From Candidatus Scatomorpha merdipullorum (GTDB taxonomy: Bacteria > Bacillota > Clostridia > Oscillospirales > Oscillospiraceae): DNA of 15,752 nucleotides. The stretch's first letter is position 1, and every line of letters begins with the position of its first letter. The stretch covers positions 1 to 15,752 of the forward strand of contig DVJK01000110.1 in NCBI GenBank assembly GCA_018716795.1, read 5' to 3'. The position numbers and the translations under genes were made by a program. The notes beneath the pieces were generated by a model. It made no database searches. It worked only from the letters and a program-made list of their open reading frames with translations, and was not told the DNA's origin. Positions 1 to 8,055 of this stretch are shown in pieces.

Positions 1-624
1 GACGCCGACGGCAACGAGATTGCAAAGGACGGGCTGGAGTTCGATTTCGACACCGTCACCGTCACCATCCCGATAAGCAAGGTCAAGGACGTGCCCATCT
101 ACGTGAACCTCATCGAGGGCGCGGGCGCGACGCGCGAGAACACGAGCATCAAGCTCAGCGAGAGCTCCATCACCATTGCGGGCGACGCCGCCACGGTGGA
201 CGGGATAAACCGCATAGAGGTCGGCCCCGTCGACCTCACGAGCTTTGAGCTCACATATGAGGGCACGCTGGACGTCGTGCTGCCCAACGGCGTGGAGAAC
301 ATCTCCGGCATTGAGGAGGTAGACGTCTCGCTCGAGGTCACCGGCCTCGCCGTGCGCGACTTCACGGTCACGAACATAAGCGACACCGGCCTCCCCGAGG
401 GGTACAGCGCCGAGCTGGTCACGCACTCGCTCACCGTCCGCATACGCGGCCCGCAGGACGCGCTCGCGAACCTCAACTCCTCGAACATCCGCGCCGTGGC
501 AGATCTCTCGAACACCACCGCCTCCGGCACGATGGACATTCCCAACGTGCAGATTGTAATCGACGGCGCGCTCAACTGCGGCGCTGTCGGGACGTACAGG
601 CTGACATACAACATAAGCAGGTAA
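1..624 (+). CDS. cdaR: YbbR-domain protein, CdaR-like (5' partial)
   Basis: The reading frame is open from base 1, so the start and the expected N-terminal membrane anchor lie left of the window; 207 C-terminal residues are visible. They contain about two beta-rich YbbR-type repeats. The first begins near the VPIYVNL segment, and the second lies around LEVTGLAVRDFTVTNIS, with the usual GPQDALANL-type turn and VADLSNT strand. In Firmicutes, CdaR is a membrane-anchored extracytoplasmic protein with several YbbR domains. It binds and modulates the diadenylate cyclase CdaA, normally encoded just upstream. That partner is outside the window, so the CdaR role is inferred from the domain and lineage. 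The GTG at 91 is an internal codon, not a start. The gene is followed 12 nt later by the RseC-family gene. Confidence 0.8.
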   Translation, partial: DADGNEIAKDGLEFDFDTVTVTIPISKVKDVPIYVNLIEGAGATRENTSIKLSESSITIAGDAATVDGINRIEVGPVDLTSFELTYEGTLDVVLPNGVENISGIEEVDVSLEVTGLAVRDFTVTNISDTGLPEGYSAELVTHSLTVRIRGPQDALANLNSSNIRAVADLSNTTASGTMDIPNVQIVIDGALNCGAVGTYRLTYNISR

Positions 625-636
625 CAGGAGGTAAGC

Positions 637-1056
637 ATGACACAGTTTGCCGTTATCAAAAAGCTGACGGCCCCGGACAGGGCCGAGGTCGAGGTCCTGC
701 GCGGCACCGCCTGCGGAGACAGCTGCGAGAGCTGCGGCGTCTGCCATTACGCAAGCAAGATACGCGTCGAGGCCCGCAACGACATAGGCGCGGAATTGGG
801 CGACCGGGTGGAGATAGAGGCCACCACCTCCCGCATACTGGGCGCAGCGGTGCTCGTCTACGTGGTGCCCTTCGTGCTGTTCTTCGTCGGATACGCCCTC
901 GCGGCGGCCCTCTCGCTGGGCGAGGGGCTGAGCATGGTCATAAGCTTCGCCTTCTTCGCCGTGGGCATGGGCGTGGCCGTGGCCGTCGGCCGCCGGCACA
1001 GGAAAAACCCGATTACGTACAACATCATAAGCGTTATAGGACACGAGGCGGCGTGA
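637..1056 (+). CDS. RseC/MucC-family redox membrane protein
   Basis: This 139-residue protein has a cysteine cluster near the N-terminus, C26-x3-C30-x2-C33-x2-C36. A short soluble beta segment follows, then two hydrophobic helices at about residues 68-88 and 94-115, and a basic tail (GRRHRKN). This is the layout of the RseC family (SoxR-reducing system / sigma-E regulatory protein). In proteobacteria these proteins work with Rnf-type electron carriers, and clostridial members are often called RseC-like with no proven role. The ATG is set by a strong Shine-Dalgarno (AGGAGG at 626-631, 5 nt spacing), which follows the stop of the YbbR gene. The four cysteines could bind an Fe-S cluster or another metal; that is inference. 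The stop is 1 nt before yicC, which suggests cotranscription. Confidence 0.8.
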   Translation: MTQFAVIKKLTAPDRAEVEVLRGTACGDSCESCGVCHYASKIRVEARNDIGAELGDRVEIEATTSRILGAAVLVYVVPFVLFFVGYALAAALSLGEGLSMVISFAFFAVGMGVAVAVGRRHRKNPITYNIISVIGHEAA

Positions 1057-1057
1057 T

Positions 1058-1936
1058 ATGATAAGAAGCATGACAGGGTACGGCTCCGCCAAGGGCGAGG
1101 CCGCGGGGCTCTCCCTCAGCGTGGAGCTCAAGAGCGTAAATAACCGCTATCTCGACGTCTCCGTCAAGCTGCCCCGGGCGCTGCTCTTCGCTGAGGAGCC
1201 GATTAAAAAGGCCGTCGCGGCCCACATAAGCCGCGGCAAGGTGGACGTCTTCGTCACCGCCGACGCCTCGGGAGGCGACAGCGTGGAGGTGCGCGTGAAC
1301 ACCGCGCTGCTGCGCGGGTATATGGACGCGCTCACGAAGGTGCGCGACGAGTTCGGCCTCACCGACGACATGAGCCTCATGGGCCTCTGCCGCATGCCGG
1401 AGGTGCTGAGCACCGAGCGGCGCGAGCTTGACGCCGACGAGCTCACGGCCGGGCTGCTCGGCATCCTCGAGCAGGCCCTCGCCGGGTACGACGCCATGCG
1501 CGAGCGGGAAGGGGAGAAGCTGCGCGACGACGTGCTCTCCCGCCTCGAGGAGATAGGCCGCCTCACCGGGATAGTCGAGCAGCGCTCGCCCCAGACCGTC
1601 GCGGAATACCGCGCCCGGCTGGAGCAGAAGCTGCGCGAGGCCCTGGAGGGCCTGCCCATAGACGACGCGAGGATTCTCACCGAGTGCGCCGTCTTCGCGG
1701 ACAAGGTCGCCGTCGACGAGGAGACCGTCCGGCTCCGCAGCCATATTTCCCAGCTGCGCGGCATGGCCGAGGGCGCCTCGCCGATAGGCCGGAAGATGGA
1801 CTTCCTCATCCAGGAGCTCAACCGCGAGTCGAACACGATTGGTTCCAAGTGCCAGAGCGCCGACATTGCCCGCGTGGTCGTCGACCTCAAGGCCGAGATT
1901 GAGAAGATACGCGAGCAGATTCAGAACGTGGAGTGA
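1058..1936 (+). CDS. yicC: YicC-family endoribonuclease
   Basis: This 292-residue protein is full length for the YicC family. It opens with the diagnostic MIRSMTGYG and continues with the ELKSVNNRYLD segment of the N-terminal YicC domain. The C-terminal DUF1732 domain (about residues 205-292) carries DKVAVDEETVRL, the SHISQLR segment, GRKMDFLIQELNRESNTIGSK and the family's KIREQIQNVE ending. E. coli YicC and its B. subtilis homologue YloC are RNases that act on structured RNA. The start follows the previous stop by 1 nt, with GAGGCGG (1045-1051) upstream. In B. subtilis yloC also immediately precedes remA and gmk, as here. Seven of its 16 isoleucines use ATA. Confidence 0.93.
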   Translation: MIRSMTGYGSAKGEAAGLSLSVELKSVNNRYLDVSVKLPRALLFAEEPIKKAVAAHISRGKVDVFVTADASGGDSVEVRVNTALLRGYMDALTKVRDEFGLTDDMSLMGLCRMPEVLSTERRELDADELTAGLLGILEQALAGYDAMREREGEKLRDDVLSRLEEIGRLTGIVEQRSPQTVAEYRARLEQKLREALEGLPIDDARILTECAVFADKVAVDEETVRLRSHISQLRGMAEGASPIGRKMDFLIQELNRESNTIGSKCQSADIARVVVDLKAEIEKIREQIQNVE

Positions 1937-1939
1937 GCG

Positions 1940-2212
1940 ATGCTTGTAAACATAGGTTTCGGAAGCTTCGTCTCGTCCGAGCGGCTGGTCGGCGTCCTCA
2001 GCCCGGACTCCGCGCCGATAAAGCGCATGATGCAGGACGCGCGCGAGCGCGGCGCGCTTATCGACGCCAGCTACGGGCGCAGGACGCGCTCGGTGCTCGT
2101 CACCGACGGAGGCTATATCATCCTCTCCGCCCTCGCAAGCGAGGCCGTGGCCGAACGCCTCGGCTATGCCGGCGGGGCTGAGGACGGCGAAGGAGGCGCA
2201 GGCGATGAATAA
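1940..2212 (+). CDS. remA: RemA-like DNA-binding regulator (DUF370)
   Basis: This is a 90-residue DUF370 protein, close in length to B. subtilis RemA. It starts with MLVNIGFGSFV and contains the conserved PIKRMMQDARERGALIDAS stretch followed by the GRRTRSVLVTDGGYIILS segment. In B. subtilis, RemA is an oligomeric DNA-binding protein that activates biofilm-matrix operons and glycine-betaine genes. Targets here are unknown, and a matrix role should not be assumed in Clostridia. GGAG at 1930-1933, inside the end of yicC, is a plausible Shine-Dalgarno. The last 8 nt overlap the start of gmk, and the acidic glycine-rich tail (GGAEDGEGGAGDE) is encoded where the gmk Shine-Dalgarno sits. Position between yicC and gmk is conserved in Firmicutes. 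Confidence 0.92.
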   Translation: MLVNIGFGSFVSSERLVGVLSPDSAPIKRMMQDARERGALIDASYGRRTRSVLVTDGGYIILSALASEAVAERLGYAGGAEDGEGGAGDE

Positions 2213-2819
2213 CATGGAAAAGGGCAAGCTGCTCGTCATATCCGGCCCCTCGGGCGCGGGCAAGAGCACGGTCATAAGCCGGCTCATGGCGCTCAGGGAC
2301 GACCTCTGCTTTTCCGTCTCGGTGACCACGCGGCCGCCAAGGCCCGGAGAGGTCGAGGGGAAGGACTACTTCTTCGTGACGCCGCAGCATTTTCAGGAGC
2401 TCGCCTCGGGCGGCTATCTCCTCGAGCACGCGGAGTATGTCGGCAACAGCTACGGCACTCCCCGCGGCTATGTGGAGCAGCGCCGGCTCGAGGGTAAGAG
2501 CGTGATACTGGACATCGAGGTCCAGGGCGCGGGGCAGATTCAGCGAAACTGCCCGGACGCCGTGAGCGTGTTCATCCTTCCGCCCTCGGGCGAGGAGCTG
2601 GAGCGGAGGCTCCGCCACCGGAACACGGACTCCGACGAAAAAATACGTGAACGCCTGCTTCAGGCCAAGCGCGAATGCGCCGAGGCCGGGAGGTATGGAT
2701 ATATAGTCGTCAACGACGACCCCGACGAGGCTGCGCGGGAGCTCGACGCCATCCTGACCGCCGAGAAATGCCGCGCCGCCGACAGATTAAATCTTGTAAC
2801 AGAGGTGCTTATATCATGA
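2205..2819 (+). CDS. gmk: Guanylate kinase
   Basis: This 204-residue enzyme phosphorylates GMP to GDP with ATP in purine nucleotide supply. The P-loop GPSGAGKST lies at about residues 14-22. It is followed by SVSVTTRPPRPGEVEGKDYFF, the GMP-binding region, and then the LEHAEYVGNSYGTP stretch and VILDIEVQGA. Near the end, RLLQAKRECAEA and YIVVNDD are typical. I chose the ATG at 2205, which has GAAGGAGG at 2189-2196 with 8 nt spacing and overlaps remA by 8 nt. An in-frame ATG at 2166 would add 13 non-homologous residues and lacks such a site. The stop overlaps the rpoZ start (ATGA). Guanylate kinase activity is secure on motifs. Confidence 0.97.
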   Translation: MNNMEKGKLLVISGPSGAGKSTVISRLMALRDDLCFSVSVTTRPPRPGEVEGKDYFFVTPQHFQELASGGYLLEHAEYVGNSYGTPRGYVEQRRLEGKSVILDIEVQGAGQIQRNCPDAVSVFILPPSGEELERRLRHRNTDSDEKIRERLLQAKRECAEAGRYGYIVVNDDPDEAARELDAILTAEKCRAADRLNLVTEVLIS

Positions 2820-3013
2820 TGCTCTATCCCCCTATGTCCGAACTGGTCAACAAGGTCGGCAGCCGCTACCTGCTGGTGAACCTCGTCGCCCGCCGCGCCA
2901 GGGAGCTCTCGCAGAAGGCCGAGGAGCAGGGCGAGCCGCTCGAGCGCAAGCCCATCTCCATGGCCGTCGACGAGGTCTATACCGGCAAGCTCAAGCTTAA
3001 GGAGGAGCAGTGA
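2816..3013 (+). CDS. rpoZ: RNA polymerase omega subunit
   Basis: This short 65-residue protein carries the omega signature: SELVNKVGSRYLLVNLVARRARELS, then ERKPISMAVDEVYTGKL. Omega is the small assembly subunit that chaperones the beta-prime subunit of RNA polymerase. The start is ATG at 2816 or the adjacent ATG at 2819. AGAGGT at 2801-2806 favours the first, which overlaps the gmk stop codon in an ATGA arrangement and implies translational coupling. Position right after gmk is the standard Firmicutes arrangement. In B. subtilis coaBC comes next, but here a 49-nt gap leads directly to priA. Confidence 0.93.
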   Translation: MMLYPPMSELVNKVGSRYLLVNLVARRARELSQKAEEQGEPLERKPISMAVDEVYTGKLKLKEEQ

Positions 3014-3062
3014 CGGCCAGAGGCCGCCGCTGCCCTTTTGCGCGTAACGACCGACGATACCG

Positions 3063-5318
3063 GTGAGCAAGGTCGCCAAAATCGCCGTGTCCGGCCTGCC
3101 CTTCCACCTGGACCGCCCCTATGACTACGCGATTCCTGAGCGGCTTGAGCCGGAGGTGGAGCCGGGCCGCCGCGTCCTCGTGCCCTTCACGAACTCCAAC
3201 CGGCCCCGCGAGGGCCTTGTCCTCGCGCTGAGGGACGAGAGCGCCTTCGAAAAGCTCAAGCCCATAGGCGAGGTGCTCGACGCCGAACCCGTGCTGGATG
3301 AGAGGCTGCTGGCCCTCGCAATGTGGATGCGCGAGCGTTTTTTCTGCACGGTGTACGAGGCCGCGAAGGCCATGCTGCCCGCCGGGCTCTGGTACTCCGC
3401 CTCCGGGAAGCGGCGCGTGACGGAGAAATACGTCGCCTTCGCCTCCCTCGCCGTACCGGCTGAGGAGGCCGCCGAGGCCGCCTCGCGCAAGCGCATGCGC
3501 GCCCCGCAGCAGTCGGAGCTTCTGAAGACGCTCTGCGCCGTCGGCCGCGCCTCCGTGCCCGAGCTTCTGGAGTTCACCGGCGCGCCGAGGCCGAGCCTCA
3601 ACGCGCTTGTCTCTGCCGGATACGTCGAGCTCAGGGACGAGGAGGTCTTCCGCCGCCCGGAGGTCAATGTGGAGCGCGAAGAGCTGCCCGAGCTGAACGA
3701 AAGCCAGCTCGCCGCCTTCGAGGGGATAAACGCCCTCGCCTCGGGCGATAGGCCCGCAGGAGCCCTGCTCTTCGGCGTCACCGGCTCCGGCAAGACGACC
3801 ATATACATGCGCCTCATCGCCGCGCAGAGGGCGAAGGGCCGCGGCTGCATACTGCTCGTGCCCGAGATTGCGCTCACCCCTCAGATGCTGCGCACCTTCG
3901 CCGCCCGCTTCGGCGACGACATCGCCGTGCTGCACTCAAGCCTCTCCGCTGGGGAGCGGTACGACGAGTGGCGCAGGATAAAAAGCGGCGCGGCCGGCGT
4001 CGTCATAGGCACGCGCAGCGCCGTCTTCGCGCCGGTGAAGGATTTGGGCCTCGTCATAATAGACGAGGAGCAGGAGGACACCTATAAGTCCGAGAACGCC
4101 CCGCGCTATCACGCGCGCGACGTGGCCACCTACCGCTGCGCCGCGGACAGGGCCCTGCTGCTCCTGGGCTCGGCCACCCCGGACGTGGAGAGCCGCTATC
4201 ACGCCTCCACCGGCCGCTACGCATACTTCACGCTGCCCGGCAGATTCAACTCGCGCGCCCTGCCCGAGGTCGCGGTTGTCGACCTCAAGGCCGAGCTGCG
4301 CCGGGGCAACGGCGGGAACATAAGCTCCCTGCTCCGCTCCGAGCTGGAGGGGAACCTCGAGCGCGGCGAGCAGAGCATCCTCTTCCTCAACCGCCGCGGC
4401 GCGAACAAGCTTGTCACCTGCGTCGAGTGCGGGCACACCTACCGCTGCCCGAACTGCTCGGTCAGCCTCACCTACCACAGCTACGGCCGCAAGCTCCTCT
4501 GCCACCAGTGCGGGTACACCCAGCCCATAGACCCCTGCTGCCCGGAGTGCGGCGGCGCTTTCAAGTTCGTCGGCGCGGGCACGCAGAAGGTGGAGGAGGA
4601 GCTCATGGAGCTCTTTCCCGGGATTGAAATCCTGCGCATGGACACCGACACCGTCTCCGGCGCGGGCGGGCACGACAAGCTGCTCGAGCGCTTCCGCCGG
4701 GAGAAGATACCCATAATGGTGGGCACGCAGATGGTGACGAAGGGCCTGAACTTTGAAAACGTCACCCTCGTCGGCGTGATATGCGCCGACCAGGGCCTCT
4801 ACGCGGGCGACTACCGCGCAAGCGAGAGGACCTTCTCGCTCATAACCCAGGTCATAGGCCGCTCGGGCCGATTTGAGAAGCCGGGCCGCGCCGTCATCCA
4901 GACCTATACGCCGGAGAACGAGACAATCCTGCTCTCCGCGAGGCAGGATTACGAGCGCTTTTACGCCTCGGAGATTGAGCTGCGGCGTCTCCAGCTCCTG
5001 CCGCCCTTCACGGAGCTGCTGTGCGTGACCGTCTCCGGCCTCGACGAGCGCCGGGTGCTCGACTGCGCCTCGCGCGTGCGCGCGGAGCTGGAATTCGCTT
5101 TGCGCGGCGTCCGGGAGGCGAGGGAGGGGATGCGCGTCCTCGGCCCGGCCCCGCTGGCCATTTTGAAGGTCAGCAACAACTACCGCTACCGCGTCACGCT
5201 CTGCGCCCCGCCGGGCAGCGGTATGCGCCGCGTCCTCGCGGACACGGTGATGAAATTCTCCGCCGACAAGCGTTACCGGGGCGTGGCCGTATACGCGGAC
5301 ACGAACCCGTCTGATTAG
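3063..5318 (+). CDS. priA: Primosomal protein N' (replication restart helicase PriA)
   Basis: This 751-residue 3'-5' helicase reloads replisomes at stalled forks. The N-terminal DNA-binding domain (about 1-105) has the family's LDRPYDYAIP and GRRVLVPF segments, and a winged-helix region follows. The helicase core carries Walker A (GVTGSGKTT, residues 238-246), a Walker B-type IIDEEQ (D334), GSATPDVES, and the late motifs GTQMVTKGLNFENV and QVIGRSGR. Four CxxC pairs (C453 to C496) form the PriA zinc-binding insert. The usual DEEH box reads DEEQ here. The start is GTG at 3063: an in-frame stop at 3045-3047 rules out anything further upstream except non-standard codons. No convincing Shine-Dalgarno precedes it, so the exact start is the weakest part of this call. 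The stop overlaps the Shine-Dalgarno of def. Confidence 0.96.
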   Translation: MSKVAKIAVSGLPFHLDRPYDYAIPERLEPEVEPGRRVLVPFTNSNRPREGLVLALRDESAFEKLKPIGEVLDAEPVLDERLLALAMWMRERFFCTVYEAAKAMLPAGLWYSASGKRRVTEKYVAFASLAVPAEEAAEAASRKRMRAPQQSELLKTLCAVGRASVPELLEFTGAPRPSLNALVSAGYVELRDEEVFRRPEVNVEREELPELNESQLAAFEGINALASGDRPAGALLFGVTGSGKTTIYMRLIAAQRAKGRGCILLVPEIALTPQMLRTFAARFGDDIAVLHSSLSAGERYDEWRRIKSGAAGVVIGTRSAVFAPVKDLGLVIIDEEQEDTYKSENAPRYHARDVATYRCAADRALLLLGSATPDVESRYHASTGRYAYFTLPGRFNSRALPEVAVVDLKAELRRGNGGNISSLLRSELEGNLERGEQSILFLNRRGANKLVTCVECGHTYRCPNCSVSLTYHSYGRKLLCHQCGYTQPIDPCCPECGGAFKFVGAGTQKVEEELMELFPGIEILRMDTDTVSGAGGHDKLLERFRREKIPIMVGTQMVTKGLNFENVTLVGVICADQGLYAGDYRASERTFSLITQVIGRSGRFEKPGRAVIQTYTPENETILLSARQDYERFYASEIELRRLQLLPPFTELLCVTVSGLDERRVLDCASRVRAELEFALRGVREAREGMRVLGPAPLAILKVSNNYRYRVTLCAPPGSGMRRVLADTVMKFSADKRYRGVAVYADTNPSD

Positions 5319-5327
5319 GAGGTAAAC

Positions 5328-5846
5328 ATGGCTCTCAGAAGCATTGTACTCGAGGGAGACAGCGTGCTGCACAAGACCTGCCGCCCCGTAACGAAATTTG
5401 ACGACCGCCTCGCCCAGCTGCTCGACGACATGCGCGAGACGCTTTCGGAGGCAGACGGCGTCGGCCTCGCCGCGCCGCAGGTGGGCGTGCTGCGCCGCGC
5501 CGTCGTGGTGCTCGAGACGAACGTGCCCGAGGGCGAGGAGCCCTATATCATCGAGCTCGTCAACCCCGAGGTCGTCGCCTGCGAGGGCGGGCAGGAGGGG
5601 CCCGAGGGCTGCCTCTCCGTCCCGGGCCGCTTCGGCCTCGTGCGCCGTCCCATGGACGTCACCGTCCGCGCGCAGGACAGGCACGGGAACGAGTTCGAGG
5701 TCAAGGGCCACGAGCTGACCGCCCGCTGCTTCTGCCACGAGATTGACCACCTCAACGGCATTGTCTTCACCGAAATTGCCAGCCGCATGCTCACGGACGA
5801 GGAGCTTGAAAGCGGCAGCTGGCAGGACGAGGCGGAGGAAGAGTGA
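5328..5846 (+). CDS. def: Peptide deformylase
   Basis: This 172-residue metalloenzyme removes the formyl group from the N-terminal methionine of new proteins. All three family motifs are present: GVGLAAPQ (residues 44-51), EGCLS (93-97, with metal ligand C95) and HEIDH (137-141, two histidine ligands plus the catalytic glutamate). The N-terminal part RSIVLEGDSVLHKTCRPV is typical. An acidic C-terminal tail (EELESGSWQDEAEEE) extends a little past the catalytic core. AGGAGG (5317-5322) overlaps the priA stop and sets the ATG. The gene stands 2 nt before fmt; the pair supplies the formylation/deformylation cycle of translation initiation. Confidence 0.97.
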   Translation: MALRSIVLEGDSVLHKTCRPVTKFDDRLAQLLDDMRETLSEADGVGLAAPQVGVLRRAVVVLETNVPEGEEPYIIELVNPEVVACEGGQEGPEGCLSVPGRFGLVRRPMDVTVRAQDRHGNEFEVKGHELTARCFCHEIDHLNGIVFTEIASRMLTDEELESGSWQDEAEEE

Positions 5847-5848
5847 GT

Positions 5849-6769
5849 ATGCGCGTCGTCTTCATGGGCACGCCGGACTTCGCCGCCGAGAGCCTCGCGG
5901 CCCTCAGCCGCGCGGGCTTTGAGATAGCCGGCGTCTTCACCCAGCCGGACAGGCCGAAGGGCCGAGGCATGAAGCTCGCCGCGTGCGAGACGAAAAAGCT
6001 CGCCCTCGAGCTCGGGTACCCGGTGTACCAGCCCGAAAGCCTCAAGACCGGCGAGGCGGCGGAGCTCCTGCGCTCGCTGGCGCCGGAGCTGCTCTGCGTC
6101 GTCGCCTACGGCAAGCTTCTGCCGGACGAGATACTGGCGATACCCAAGTACGGCGCGGTAAACGTCCACGGTTCGCTTCTGCCGCGCTACCGCGGGGCCT
6201 CGCCCATACAGTGGTCGGTCCTCAACGGCGACGAGTACGCCGGAGTCACGACGATGTACCTCGCCCACGACATGGACGCGGGCGATATCATATACCAGAG
6301 CGCCGTACCCGTCGGCGAGTACGAGACGGCGGGCGAGCTCTTCGACCGCCTCGCCGGGCTCGGCGGCGAGCTCCTTGTCAAGACCGTCTCCGCCATAGAG
6401 GCGGGCGCGGCCCCGCGCAGGCCGCAGAACCATGCCGAGGCCACCTACGTCGGCCAGCTGGACAAGAGCCTCTGCCCCATAGACTGGACGGGGAGCCCGC
6501 GCGAGATTATAAAGCACGTCTGCGGCCTCAACCCCTGGCCCGTCGCCACGATGGAGCTCGCCGGAGAGACGCTGAAGGTCTTCGCCGCGCGCTATACCGA
6601 TACCGTCACGGACAAGGCCCCGGGCAGAGTCGTCTCCGCCGGGAAGGACGGGCTTGAAATCGCCTGCGGCGGCGGGAAAACCGTCCTCATAACCGAGCTG
6701 CAGGCGCCCGGCAGGAAGCGCATGAGCGCCGCCGCCTACCTCGTGGGCCACCCGGTGAGCGTGGAATGA
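5849..6769 (+). CDS. fmt: Methionyl-tRNA formyltransferase
   Basis: This 306-residue enzyme transfers a formyl group from 10-formyl-tetrahydrofolate to initiator Met-tRNA. The N-terminal Rossmann domain begins MRVVFMGTPDFA, followed by TQPDRPKGRGM. The catalytic segment NVHGSLLPRYRGASPIQW gives N105 and H107, and HDMDAGDI supplies the catalytic aspartate (D143). The C-terminal tRNA-binding domain (from about residue 205) includes the PIDWTGSPREI and LNPWPVA segments. I chose the ATG at 5849: GGAGG at 5834-5838 is 10 nt away. The GTG at 5843, which would overlap the def stop, would sit only 4 nt from that site. Nine of twelve isoleucines are ATA. The stop overlaps the rsmB start (ATGA). Confidence 0.97.
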   Translation: MRVVFMGTPDFAAESLAALSRAGFEIAGVFTQPDRPKGRGMKLAACETKKLALELGYPVYQPESLKTGEAAELLRSLAPELLCVVAYGKLLPDEILAIPKYGAVNVHGSLLPRYRGASPIQWSVLNGDEYAGVTTMYLAHDMDAGDIIYQSAVPVGEYETAGELFDRLAGLGGELLVKTVSAIEAGAAPRRPQNHAEATYVGQLDKSLCPIDWTGSPREIIKHVCGLNPWPVATMELAGETLKVFAARYTDTVTDKAPGRVVSAGKDGLEIACGGGKTVLITELQAPGRKRMSAAAYLVGHPVSVE

Positions 6770-8055
6770 GCCCGGCGAGAGAGGCCGCGCTGAGGGCCGT
6801 GACCCTCGTGCGGAAGGGGAAATTCATGAGCGAGGCCGTCGACGAGGCCGTGCGCGCCTTCAAGCTCGACCGGCGCGACGCCGCGCTCTGCTCGCGCATC
6901 GTCCACGAGGCGGTGAGCAACCGCGGCTATATCTGCTCCGTCCTTGAGAGCCGGTCGAAGCTCCCGATGAACCGCCTCGAGTACGTCGTGTACGACATCC
7001 TGGTCATAGGCGCGGCGCAGCTGCTCTTTATGGACCGCATCCCGCCCAGCGCGGCGGTGAACGAGGCCGTGGAGCTCTGCCGGAAGTACGAGGGCGAGCG
7101 CGCCACGAGCTATGTGAACGGCGTCCTGCGCCGCGTGGCGGAAAACCGCGGCGAGCCGCCGGAGATTTTCAAAACCGTCTCCGGAGCCGAATACCTCGGC
7201 TTTCGCTACACGCTCTCGCGCTGGATTGCGGAGGATTTCGTCCGCCGCCGCGGATATGAGGGCGCGGAGGCCCTCTGCCGGGCGAATAACGCCGAGCCGC
7301 CGCTGACCATCCAGGTCAACACGCTCAAAACAAGCTCCGCGGAGCTTGCAGGCGCCCTGCGGGCCGCCGGTATCGAGGCCGCGCCCGGGCTGCTGCCGGA
7401 CTCCTTCGACCTTCCGCCCTCGGGGCTCATAAGCGCCCTGCCGGGCTATGACGAGGGGCATTTCTACGTGCAGGACGCCGCCGCGCGCCTGGCCGTCGAG
7501 GCCGCCGCGCCGGAAAAGGGCATGAGCGTGCTCGACGCCTGCTCCGCCCCGGGCGGGAAGAGCTTCGCGGCCGCCATACGCATGGGCGGCGAGGGCAGCA
7601 TCCTCGCCTGCGATTTGAAGGAAAAGCGCCTGAAGCGCGTCGCGGAGGGCGCGAAGCGCCTCGGGCTCGAGGGCATGATTGAATGCCGCGCCATGGACGC
7701 TCGCATGCCCGGAGAGGAACTTCAAGGCCGCTTCGACGTCGTAATAGCGGACGCGCCCTGCTCGGGCTTCGGCGTCATGCGCCGAAAGCCGGAGATAAGA
7801 TACAAGACGGATTACGAGACGGCCTCGCTCCCTGCGATACAGCTCGCTATCCTCTCCGGCCTCGCGCCCTGCGTGAAGCCGGGAGGGACGCTCCTGTACT
7901 CCACCTGTACGCTGCTCGAGCGCGAAAATGAGGACGTCGCGCGCGCCTTCCTCGCGGGGAACGAGGGCTTCACCGTCACGGAGCAGCGCACGCTCTGGCC
8001 GGATATCGACAAAACGGACGGATTTTTCATATGCAGGATGGTAAAATCAATTTAA
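6766..8055 (+). CDS. rsmB: 16S rRNA (cytosine-967-C5)-methyltransferase RsmB
   Basis: This 429-residue protein has an N-terminal NusB-like RNA-binding domain (about residues 1-135). Its C-terminal SAM-dependent RNA m5C methyltransferase domain carries VLDACSAPGGKS (from residue 255), DAPCSG (C332) and YSTCTLLERENE (C381). The two cysteines are the release and nucleophile residues of this family. The NusB fusion distinguishes RsmB from other m5C methyltransferases. The start overlaps the fmt stop by 4 nt. The 3' end overlaps rlmN by 25 nt, longer than the other overlaps in this run. B. subtilis has the same order, def-fmt-rsmB-rlmN. Confidence 0.95.
   Translation: MSPAREAALRAVTLVRKGKFMSEAVDEAVRAFKLDRRDAALCSRIVHEAVSNRGYICSVLESRSKLPMNRLEYVVYDILVIGAAQLLFMDRIPPSAAVNEAVELCRKYEGERATSYVNGVLRRVAENRGEPPEIFKTVSGAEYLGFRYTLSRWIAEDFVRRRGYEGAEALCRANNAEPPLTIQVNTLKTSSAELAGALRAAGIEAAPGLLPDSFDLPPSGLISALPGYDEGHFYVQDAAARLAVEAAAPEKGMSVLDACSAPGGKSFAAAIRMGGEGSILACDLKEKRLKRVAEGAKRLGLEGMIECRAMDARMPGEELQGRFDVVIADAPCSGFGVMRRKPEIRYKTDYETASLPAIQLAILSGLAPCVKPGGTLLYSTCTLLERENEDVARAFLAGNEGFTVTEQRTLWPDIDKTDGFFICRMVKSI

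Noticed and set aside
2166..2204. A 13-residue N-terminal extension of guanylate kinase from the ATG at 2166
   Set aside because: The extension has no homology to the family, and the ATG at 2205 has a strong Shine-Dalgarno.
3014..3062. GGCC-AGA-GGCC hairpin and CCCTTTT between rpoZ and priA, considered as a terminator
   Set aside because: The stem is only 4 bp and no T run follows it directly; the genes are probably cotranscribed.
3936..5750. A 604-codon minus-strand open frame opposite priA and def, and similar long minus-strand frames elsewhere
   Set aside because: Long antisense frames are expected opposite GC-rich genes. The products are Ala/Gly/Leu/Val/His-rich without domains, while the plus strand encodes full families with all motifs.
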